Below, piece after piece: positions 57,178 to 64,000 of a DNA stretch of 64,000 bases. Where the stretch lies: contig NZ_JACJTQ010000017.1 in NCBI RefSeq assembly GCF_014698735.1, positions 1 to 64,000 of the forward strand, in the 5' to 3' direction. The position numbers and the translations under genes were made by a program. The notes beneath the pieces are model-generated. The model did no database searches. It was not told the origin of the DNA and saw only the letters and a list, made by a program, of their open reading frames with translations. Source of the DNA: Anabaena catenula FACHB-362. GTDB lineage: Bacteria; Cyanobacteriota; Cyanobacteriia; Cyanobacteriales; Nostocaceae. Each line of letters begins with the position of its first letter. Position 1 is the first letter of the stretch.

Positions 57178-58242
57178 TTACTTCTGTCTTTCACTACTAG
57201 TTAATTCCTCTGCATTGAGAAAATTTTGTATTTCTATTGAATTAGCAGCATCACCAGGTTGAGAAACCATCAAAGTTATTGCCAACACAGCTAATATTAT
57301 TGCTAAAGTTACCAAACCTAATATAACTATCTTTTTTTTCAGTTGCATTGCGGCAACTAAATAATCTATCTTTTTCCTAGAACCAATTACCAGAATTGGT
57401 TTAAGTGCTTGTAAAGCAACAGAGGCATTAGCATAACGACGCTTGCGGTTAGGTTGCACCATTTTCTTTAACCATAACCTAAACTGTGGACTTATCTGGG
57501 GAAGTAAATTCTGAAAATTAAAGCGATAGTTATCATCAATTAATTTACCGATATCCACAGAACGAGTATTTGTGAATAAGCAAATGAGAGTTGCACCTAA
57601 ACTATATAAATCGGAAGCTGCTGTCAACTCATGACCACATTGTTCTTCTGGAGGCATAAAACCGGGAGTACCTGCAACCAAAGTACTAAAATCCATCTTG
57701 GCATCTCGTAACCTTGCTAAACCAAAATCGACTAAATAAGCATTTAATTGCTCATCTACCAAAATATTATCAGGTTTTATATCCCGATGAATAATAGGAG
57801 GAACTTGCTGTTGTAGATAAACCAAAATTTCTAAAATCGACAAAGAAATTTCCTTGATTTCTTGCGGATTAAATCTACGTCTTAAGCCTAAAGATGGAGC
57901 ATCTTTATATTCTAGTATCAGACAAAAGAAACCCGGTTTTTCAAAACAATCTATATAACGGGGGATGCGGGGATGATTCAGTTGTTGAAGTATTTGAATT
58001 TCCCGTTCATAAGCTTTCACTCCCGACCAGTCAGCAGTCGTATTTGCACAACAAAATTCTTTAATTACTACTTTTTTTTGAGAGTTAATTTCCTTTGCTA
58101 AGTAAGTAATGCGTCCTCCTTCTAGGTTACGTCCCAATTCTCTAATTACTTGATAGCCTGCTGCGGAAAAATCTGGATGATAATTACAGGGAATTGTCCC
58201 TTCATATTCATGACTTATATCAAGGTCAATCATACAATTCAC
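57178..58242 (-). CDS. Membrane-tethered Ser/Thr protein kinase
   Basis: The 354-residue Hanks-type kinase has a catalytic domain at about 28-280. The nucleotide lysine is in KVVIKEF, the catalytic loop is IIHRDIKPDNILVD, the DFG is VDFGLARL and the APE-equivalent is GTPGFMPPEEQ. The glycine loop is degenerate (LGRNLEGGRIT). One membrane helix follows at about 303-327 (KKIVILGLVTLAIILAVLAITL), with only about 25 residues beyond it, so there is no large sensor domain. The target is unknown. Two in-frame starts (57178-side MNC and MID) differ by three codons only. Confidence 0.9.
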   Translation of the reverse strand: MNCMIDLDISHEYEGTIPCNYHPDFSAAGYQVIRELGRNLEGGRITYLAKEINSQKKVVIKEFCCANTTADWSGVKAYEREIQILQQLNHPRIPRYIDCFEKPGFFCLILEYKDAPSLGLRRRFNPQEIKEISLSILEILVYLQQQVPPIIHRDIKPDNILVDEQLNAYLVDFGLARLRDAKMDFSTLVAGTPGFMPPEEQCGHELTAASDLYSLGATLICLFTNTRSVDIGKLIDDNYRFNFQNLLPQISPQFRLWLKKMVQPNRKRRYANASVALQALKPILVIGSRKKIDYLVAAMQLKKKIVILGLVTLAIILAVLAITLMVSQPGDAANSIEIQNFLNAEELTSSERQK

Positions 58243-58421
58243 ATCAGGGGAATATTGTCAATATATAAATTGAAAAAAATATCATCCCCATAGGTAATGG
58301 ATAATTTTTTTCTCTAATTACCAATTACCTATTACCCATCACCAATTCCAGAAGGTTTTTGTGTTTTACCCTACCTACACCAAGACGCAAATATTTGCAA
58401 TGGGTCTTGGTGAGAAATAAA

Positions 58422-59309
58422 TTATCTTTTTTGTGCTAACCAATCAATAATCTCAACATTGACAACACCTGGAACTTCATCATGGGGACAATGACCGGCA
58501 CCGGGAATAGGAACAATTTTGATGTCTTTGCCATTTTCACGCGCCTCTTCGTAAATCTTAGCCCCTGTAATTGGTGTCCAGGGATCATTTGCACCCCAAA
58601 TTACTAGTAAAGGACATTCTAACTTAGGCAATAGCTCTTCTGGGGAAGGACCGGGAGGTGCTGTGAGGATAGAAGCAAAAACTTGTTGTGCGCCTGGGTC
58701 ACAGGATGGAGTATAAAGTAAATCAACAAGTTCATCGGTTACAGCATTGCGATCGCTATACACTTGATACAATGTGCGGCGAATCTGTGATTTTTGGCGA
58801 ATGCGGTTAAAGACGAATTTACCAGTTATGGGGTTAGCTACCAACTTGTTAAAAGTCCCCATCACCACTCGTAGAACTGGGTTCAATTCATGGGGACGGT
58901 GACTCAAACCCCCCGCAGAGTTAATTAACACACCCCCAGTCGCAATTTCCGGGTATTTGGTGAGAACCATTAAACTCAAAAGTGCGCCAATAGAATTTCC
59001 TATCAATACCGTTGGTTCTTGAATATGTGCATTCCAGAAATCTTTTAATAGTTCTGTCCAGAGTTCCATGCTATAATTTATGGCTGCTTTATCAGAACCA
59101 CCAAAACCCAATAAATCCACAGCAAAAACCCGATAACCAGCATCAGCTAAAACCGGGATATTTTTGCGCCAGTGACCAATGGAAGCACCAAAACCGTGAA
59201 TTAGCACCAGCGGCTGTCCTACACCCATGACAGTGTACTGAATTTTGTAATCTCGCCAAATCCAAACTTGTTTTTCAAATGTTGGTGACTGCTGGGTTGA
59301 TATCGACAT
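58422..59309 (-). CDS. Alpha/beta hydrolase (serine-type)
   Basis: The 295-residue enzyme has oxyanion segment LIHGFGASIGHWRKNIP, nucleophile elbow IGNSIGALLSL (Ser), acid VIWGANDPWTP and histidine GAGHCPHDEVP. In contrast to the hydrolase at 49176 it has the Ser nucleophile. It therefore belongs to the esterase, lipase or C-C hydrolase side of the fold, a group that in cyanobacteria and plastids includes pheophytinase-like proteins. Substrate not assigned. It stands alone. Confidence 0.88.
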   Translation of the reverse strand: MSISTQQSPTFEKQVWIWRDYKIQYTVMGVGQPLVLIHGFGASIGHWRKNIPVLADAGYRVFAVDLLGFGGSDKAAINYSMELWTELLKDFWNAHIQEPTVLIGNSIGALLSLMVLTKYPEIATGGVLINSAGGLSHRPHELNPVLRVVMGTFNKLVANPITGKFVFNRIRQKSQIRRTLYQVYSDRNAVTDELVDLLYTPSCDPGAQQVFASILTAPPGPSPEELLPKLECPLLVIWGANDPWTPITGAKIYEEARENGKDIKIVPIPGAGHCPHDEVPGVVNVEIIDWLAQKR

Positions 59310-59503
59310 TAGTTAAGATTCCTAAAGTATTATTTCTTTATGGTAATCCTCCTGGCATTCTTGACAAAAAATTATGGAAAAAGCTATATATGGCGTACAC
59401 TATCACCTGTAAGTTTCACCTAGCATCAAAACATTAATCAGTTAAGTAAGCTTATTACCTACTGAACATTCTAGGTGAATAAACACGGCGTGAAATAAAT
59501 ACT

Positions 59504-61033
59504 ATGATTCTAAGTAGATTAACCCATTTTAGGAAAGCAGCTATTGCCTCAGTCGCTGTAATAGCATTGTCGCCAACACATCCTACTTTGGCAGCCTCAA
59601 GTTTATTTGCTACAGTCGCATCACAACATAGCAATTATATTCAGCCGCTTTTAGTTCAAAAAACTCCTTCTGAAGATGTAGAAACAGAAAGCACAACCCG
59701 CATCAAACAGGAAACTGTTCCTACTAGTTCTGTAAAAAGGGAAAAATCAGGATTTACCCTGGCTATTTGGCAACCAGGTGCTAACATTTCGGAAGTAATC
59801 GCCCGTGTTTCTATTAAGGGTAAACATGGCAATAAGTATTATCAAGAAAGGTTTCTAGGAGATTATCGCTACAAAATCAAGCAGAAAGCCAAGTTTGTGA
59901 AGGGATTTAAATTAGGCGATCGCATCGTCGTCAGATTATATGATACCACAAACCGCTTTATTGGCTACACCGAATTTGCGTGTTTACCTGGTCATACAGC
60001 AGTCAACTTGATTTTATCTGCCAATCCGAGAGAATATCAAGTAGTTCGTGCCTTTTATGGTGTTGATGACAATGAAGATAGCATTGTTGACACCGATACT
60101 ACCGCTTACGACTACTTCACCCAAGTTAGTAACCAAAAAGTTACTTTCCTGGAAAGTTCCGACAATATCAATATTACTCAGTACCAAGCCGCCGGCTTTT
60201 CCAAAGTTGCCACAACCGGCATTTATCCCCTATCCTTCAGCGAAGGTGATTTTGCTTTAGTCGGTAAATCCATTAGCGTCTCTAGTTCTAACTTAGCAAA
60301 AGCCTTAACAGTTGCGCCTGGCAGTTTGGTACAGTTGACTGCAATTGGGCAAAACTCCAACTTTGAACTCAGTCAATTATTAAGCAAGTATCGTCCAGTA
60401 GGTGTAGCTAAGGATATCCCAGTATCATTTTCAGATATCTCCAAAGACTACTGGGCTAAAGATTATATTGCCGAATTGGCAGCAATGGAAATTATCGGCG
60501 GCTTCCCCGATGGTTCTTTTCGTCCTAATGCACCGGTAACACGCGCCGAATTTGCTGCCCTGTTGCAAAAAGTCTTTATCAAAAGTAAAGTCCGGCAAGC
60601 GATCGCATTTCGAGATGTTCCTAGCCGATATTGGGCTTATGATGCCATCCGCGAAACTTACGAAATGGGCTTTTTCACCATCCTAGGCAGCAGAAACTTT
60701 AACCCCACACAAAAACTTTCGCGTCTAGATGTTTTGATCACATTGGCAAAAGGATTAAATTATAAATCTACCGGTTCTACAGCAAAGATTCTCTCAATTT
60801 ACAAAGATGCTTCTAGCATTAGAAACGAACATCGTGATTTCATCGCTGCCATGACAGAAAATGGTGTAGTTGTCAACTATCCGAATATAAAATTGCTCAA
60901 TAGTAAAAAAGTTGCCACCAGAGCAGAAGTTTGTGCTTTACTTTACAGAGCTATGGTTAGCGCTGGTGAAGTAGCAGATTTTGCTTCAAAATACACCATT
61001 AAACCAAACCTCAAAAAAGATAACGAGGAATAA
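59504..61033 (+). CDS. SLH-domain envelope protein
   Basis: The 509-residue protein begins with a Sec signal (KAAIASVAVIALSPTHPTLA, cut near residue 30). A region of about 250 residues of unknown fold follows (80-300), then three S-layer homology units at about 306-360, 366-425 and 430-490. The first reads FSDISKDYWAKDYIAELAAM with GGFPDGSFRPNAPVTRAEFAALLQ. SLH units bind pyruvylated wall polysaccharide or, in cyanobacteria, link to the outer-membrane layer. The N-terminal ligand-binding-like region may present a function at the surface that cannot be named. Confidence 0.88.
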   Translation: MILSRLTHFRKAAIASVAVIALSPTHPTLAASSLFATVASQHSNYIQPLLVQKTPSEDVETESTTRIKQETVPTSSVKREKSGFTLAIWQPGANISEVIARVSIKGKHGNKYYQERFLGDYRYKIKQKAKFVKGFKLGDRIVVRLYDTTNRFIGYTEFACLPGHTAVNLILSANPREYQVVRAFYGVDDNEDSIVDTDTTAYDYFTQVSNQKVTFLESSDNINITQYQAAGFSKVATTGIYPLSFSEGDFALVGKSISVSSSNLAKALTVAPGSLVQLTAIGQNSNFELSQLLSKYRPVGVAKDIPVSFSDISKDYWAKDYIAELAAMEIIGGFPDGSFRPNAPVTRAEFAALLQKVFIKSKVRQAIAFRDVPSRYWAYDAIRETYEMGFFTILGSRNFNPTQKLSRLDVLITLAKGLNYKSTGSTAKILSIYKDASSIRNEHRDFIAAMTENGVVVNYPNIKLLNSKKVATRAEVCALLYRAMVSAGEVADFASKYTIKPNLKKDNEE

Positions 61034-61176
61034 TACTTTAGTAATTCCAAAAAATAAATTATCCAATTTCATCGCATCGAAACGACTTTTTCTCCCCCTG
61101 CACCCCTACCCCTGCCCATGACTTACGTCAAGCTACGCTATCAAAACGATGGGATATGTTTTTAATTGGAAGTACC
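61034..61176. repeat. Intergenic repeat copy (inverted relative to 37966)
   Basis: 61041-61102 reads TCCAAAAAATAAATTATCCA to AACGACTTTTTCTCCCCCTG. It is the reverse complement of the repeat at 37966-38031, followed by a CCCCTACCCCTGCCC run. It separates convergent genes. Confidence 0.75.
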
Positions 61177-62178
61177 TTATGGCATATAAATATCTCTGAC
61201 AGGAAAAGGAATTTGAATTCCTTCTTTTTGATAACGTTTGTGTAATTTTTTGACAAACAGATGTTTTCCAATTCGTTGATCGAAGAATTCACTAACACGC
61301 ATATAAAGAGTAAAATCAATACTAAAATCATTAAAAGTATGAAATCTCAGATATGGCTCATTTTCAATTAACTTTGGGGCAATTTCTTGCATCACTTCTT
61401 TAGCAACTTCAACAGTCACTCTTTCCACCAGTTCCAAATCGCTATCATAACTGACACCCACATTCATTGTTAAAGTGATTTCTTTCGCTGGTAAATGATA
61501 ATTAGTAAAAATTGCCGAAGCCAGCTTAGAATTAGGAACAATGATCACATTATTAGACATTTCTTTGATCGTCGTATTCCGCCATGTAATATCCGTGACA
61601 TACCCTTGATTCCCATCATCCAATTTCACATAATCTCCAGTTCTTACCTGCTTAGAGATAAGTAGATAAAAACCAGAAAATAAATTAGTCAGAGTATCTT
61701 GTAGTGCTAAACCAACCGCTAAACCACCAATTCCTAAAGTTGTAATAATGGGTGTAATTTCAATCCCCACAGTTTGCAATAAAATTAATGTTCCCAAAAT
61801 CAAAACGCCAACTTTAGCCAAGTTAGAAATTAGTGATGTAGAAACTCCTTCCGTGCGACGAATAAATAAATTGACAAAACCAGCAGTCAATCTAGCCAAA
61901 ACTAAAGTGACTGAATACAAAACAATAATGGTCAGAATTTTTTGCAGAACATTAATAATATCCGGCTTGAGTGGAGAACTAATAATTGCCCAAAAAAAGC
62001 CTGCAACGACAAACCAAATAAAGGTCATTCTATGCAGGGATTGAAATATAATCTGATTTCCAGGAACTTGTTTATTAGCGACAAATATTTTCAGTTTTTG
62101 GAAAACATATTTTTCACCAATTAGACCACCTAGTAAACCAGTCAGAACAAATACAATTGGTATAATCCATTGTGTCAT
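61177..62178 (-). CDS. Small-conductance mechanosensitive channel (MscS family)
   Basis: The 333-residue membrane protein has about four N-terminal hydrophobic segments, then the pore helix and beta domain. Recognisable are GIGGLAVGLALQDTLTNLFSG, LISKQVRTGDYVKLDDGNQG, the block YVTDITWRNTTIKEMSNN, and VIIVPNSKLASAIFTNY, the last two being the MscS beta-domain signature. A cytoplasmic alpha-beta domain ends near LHKRYQKEGIQIPFPVRDI. It releases solutes on hypo-osmotic shock. No Ca-binding or cyclic nucleotide domain is attached. Confidence 0.92.
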   Translation of the reverse strand: MTQWIIPIVFVLTGLLGGLIGEKYVFQKLKIFVANKQVPGNQIIFQSLHRMTFIWFVVAGFFWAIISSPLKPDIINVLQKILTIIVLYSVTLVLARLTAGFVNLFIRRTEGVSTSLISNLAKVGVLILGTLILLQTVGIEITPIITTLGIGGLAVGLALQDTLTNLFSGFYLLISKQVRTGDYVKLDDGNQGYVTDITWRNTTIKEMSNNVIIVPNSKLASAIFTNYHLPAKEITLTMNVGVSYDSDLELVERVTVEVAKEVMQEIAPKLIENEPYLRFHTFNDFSIDFTLYMRVSEFFDQRIGKHLFVKKLHKRYQKEGIQIPFPVRDIYMP

Positions 62179-62524
62179 AATTATTCGAGAATTAAGAACT
62201 TTAAATGTGCCTATTTAGAATTAGTCAATGATGCTGGCTAAATTTTACCTTGTTATTAGGCGTAGAATTTGATGGAGACAATTTTTTAGACATTGTATCA
62301 AATCATCTGAAGAAAATTAAAATTTTCAACTTGAATCTATATATACTAGTAATGTATGAAAAATTTGTGACGCATTTGCGTTAGTAAGATTACTTATCAG
62401 ATTAGGTTATGTTACTGACTGAAAAAATATAACAAGTAAATTCCACTTGATATCAATCTAGCGCAAGACAGATTTTTCTCACTTATCTTGAGTAATAGTT
62501 AACTTGAAAATTCGCCTATAAACA
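62179..62524. other. Divergent intergenic region MscS / deacetylase
   Basis: A 346-base AT-rich region between outward-reading genes that must hold both promoters. No repeat, hairpin with T-tract or small gene was recognised. Confidence 0.4.
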
Positions 62525-63442
62525 ATGGATTTGCCAATTATTTATCATACAGATTATATTGCTCCTCTACCCCTAGGGCATCGCTTCCCGATGTCAAAAT
62601 TTCGACAGTTGTATGAATTGCTGTTAGCAGACGAGGTAACACACCCAGAACAGATTCACATTCCTGAACGTCCACCGCAAGAATTAATTGAATTAATTCA
62701 CACCCCCAACTACGTCCAAAGTTACTGTGACGGAACCTTAGAACCCAAAGCACAGCGACGCATTGGTTTACCTTGGAGTCCAGCTTTAGCAAATCGTACC
62801 TGTGTCGCAGTAGGTGGAACCATCCTCACAGCCCAATTAGCAATAAGTCATGGTTTAGCTTGCAATACTGCTGGTGGAACTCATCATGCTTTTCCGAGTT
62901 ATGGATCAGGTTTTTGTATTTTCAATGATTTAGCAGTTGCATCTCGCGTTGTGCAAAAATTAGGACTTGCTCAAAAAATCTTGATTGTAGATTTAGATGT
63001 ACATCAAGGAGATGGAACAGCATTTATTTTTGAAAATGACGATAGCGTTTTCACATTTTCCATGCACTGCGAAGTCAACTTTCCGAATACAAAACAAAAA
63101 AGTGATTTAGATATTCCTTTACCAGTAGGAATAGAAGATGATATTTATTTGCAAGTATTAGCTCACTACTTACCAGACGTATTATCACAAGTCAAGCCAG
63201 ATTTAGTATTTTATGATGCAGGAGTGGACACCCATATAGCTGATAAACTTGGTAAATTAGCTTTAACTGACACAGGCATTTTCCGTAGAGAAATGCAGGT
63301 TTTAACTACCTGTGTAAATGCAGGCTATCCAGTTGCTTGCGTTATCGGTGGAGGTTATGCAGATGATATGAAATCCCTTGTTTGGAGACACTCTCTATTA
63401 CATCGAGCCGCAAGTCAAGTTTATCAACAATTTCGACTTTAA
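62525..63442 (+). CDS. Histone deacetylase / acetylpolyamine amidohydrolase family protein
   Basis: The 305-residue zinc hydrolase has the His pair in GGTHHAFPSYGSGFCIFND, the zinc ligands in DLDVHQGDGTA and the block FYDAGVDTH, and the glycine loop IGGGYADD. This is the class IV-like bacterial HDAC branch. Substrates in bacteria include acetylated lysine, polyamines or small metabolites, and none can be assigned here. The start MDLPIIYHTDYIAPLP is the common family N-terminus. The next gene follows after 61 bases on the same strand. Confidence 0.92.
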   Translation: MDLPIIYHTDYIAPLPLGHRFPMSKFRQLYELLLADEVTHPEQIHIPERPPQELIELIHTPNYVQSYCDGTLEPKAQRRIGLPWSPALANRTCVAVGGTILTAQLAISHGLACNTAGGTHHAFPSYGSGFCIFNDLAVASRVVQKLGLAQKILIVDLDVHQGDGTAFIFENDDSVFTFSMHCEVNFPNTKQKSDLDIPLPVGIEDDIYLQVLAHYLPDVLSQVKPDLVFYDAGVDTHIADKLGKLALTDTGIFRREMQVLTTCVNAGYPVACVIGGGYADDMKSLVWRHSLLHRAASQVYQQFRL

Positions 63443-63503
63443 CTCAATAATACTTTCATGTGTTGCTCTGCGCGCCTTTTCGATCAAAAAATCAGGAGTA
63501 TCT

Positions 63504-64000
63504 ATGCCAAAGTTAGCAAATAAAAACAAATCAGAAACTTGGGGTTACACTTTCATAAATTCAACAATTGATAGTTTAATCAAGAATTTTGAAGGTCAAT
63601 CAGCCGCAGAATTATATCCAGAATTTCGAGAGCGAAGAGAACGCGCTCATGAGTTAATATTTGAATGTTTTGGTCAAAAACCTTGCTGGTTTTATATTCG
63701 TCGTCATGGTAATGGAAAAGAAGCAGGAGAAGAAATTTGGGATTTGACAATAGCTACAGATAAAAGTGATTTTTTATTACCTAAAAGACTTAAAGAACTC
63801 AAGAAAACTTTAGGATTTAGAGCAGCAGTACAAAAAAATGGCTCTAGCGGTTTAAAGCTTCTCTCAGCTTATTTATTACAACCTTCACGGGGACAATCTG
63901 ATGCTTATGCTGCACCTTATTGTTTATGTTTACTGCCTAATCATGAACACCGTATTGGTATTCCTCCAAAGGCATTAGCACAGATAGCAACTATGCCAGT
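63504..64000 (+). CDS. Unrecognised soluble protein, 5' part
   Basis: An open frame starts at ATG 63504 with a good Shine-Dalgarno (CAGGAG, 63493-63498) and remains open for 165 codons to the right edge. It reads MPKLANKNKSETWGYTFINS at the N-terminus and FGQKPCWFYIRRHGNGKEAG in the middle. It has no membrane segment or signal and is rich in Lys and Glu. I do not recognise a family. Its place 61 bases after the deacetylase gene on the same strand permits co-transcription. Confidence 0.75.
   Translation, partial: MPKLANKNKSETWGYTFINSTIDSLIKNFEGQSAAELYPEFRERRERAHELIFECFGQKPCWFYIRRHGNGKEAGEEIWDLTIATDKSDFLLPKRLKELKKTLGFRAAVQKNGSSGLKLLSAYLLQPSRGQSDAYAAPYCLCLLPNHEHRIGIPPKALAQIATMP

Overview
The window looks like chromosomal DNA from a filamentous, probably Nostoc/Anabaena-type (Nostocales) cyanobacterium. 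Photosynthesis genes support this: phosphoribulokinase, a ferredoxin-NADP reductase with a phycobilisome-linker (CpcD) domain, and a CAAD/CurT-like thylakoid protein. So do a SigC-type sigma factor followed by a FurA-type regulator, frequent HIP1 octamers (gcgatcgc), and the families of short tandem heptamer repeats typical of these genomes. No heterocyst gene is present, so the placement within Nostocales is inferred from protein resemblance and repeat content.

Layout. 1-2.3 kb: the tail of an unknown gene, tRNA-Pro(CGG), lipA, gpsA. 2.8-10.3 kb: sigC and furA, converging on a peptidoglycan-binding membrane protein and cobN. 10.4-17.8 kb: a GAF histidine kinase, then a nanE / sbnA-like / MATE-like row, a kinase remnant, a proline-rich membrane protein and a Tat-exported phosphoesterase. 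17.9-22 kb: a two-gene ATPase-HNH pair of the Septu (PtuA-PtuB) type, a small monooxygenase-fold protein and a B12-binding radical SAM enzyme, then two MITE-like elements. 22.5-31 kb: UvrD/PcrA helicase and a cell-surface glycan group (GT39-like membrane enzyme, TVP38, GT2, GT, PIG-L deacetylase). 31.4-37.4 kb: a HAMP histidine kinase, the CAAD protein, homoserine dehydrogenase and petH.

38-45 kb is the most accessory-looking part. It holds two AAA-like (AAA_35) NTPase genes, the second fused to 14 WD40 repeats. Between and after them lie a TnpB remnant, an IS/MITE end and the 5' part of a decayed group II intron with a frameshifted reverse transcriptase. 45.5-48.1 kb returns to housekeeping with prk and metK, each with a clear terminator. 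48.4-57 kb holds a pentapeptide-repeat protein, a hydrolase, a DUF2358 protein, an overlapping AlbA_2/Schlafen-ParA pair, a DUF29-like protein, uvrA and an Uma2 remnant. 57-64 kb holds a Ser/Thr kinase, a second hydrolase, an SLH-domain protein, an MscS channel, a histone-deacetylase-family hydrolase and the start of an unrecognised gene.

The strongest general signal outside the genes is repeat activity. Dispersed repeats have entered coding sequence in frame, with at least five translated segments in cobN. They also reach the 5' ends of gpsA, hom and a kinase gene, and a 13-residue unit has expanded in the PetH linker. The best candidates for under-described systems are the overlapping AlbA_2-ParA pair, the HTH-AAA_35 / AAA_35-WD40 pair, and the nanE / sbnA-like / MATE-like row.
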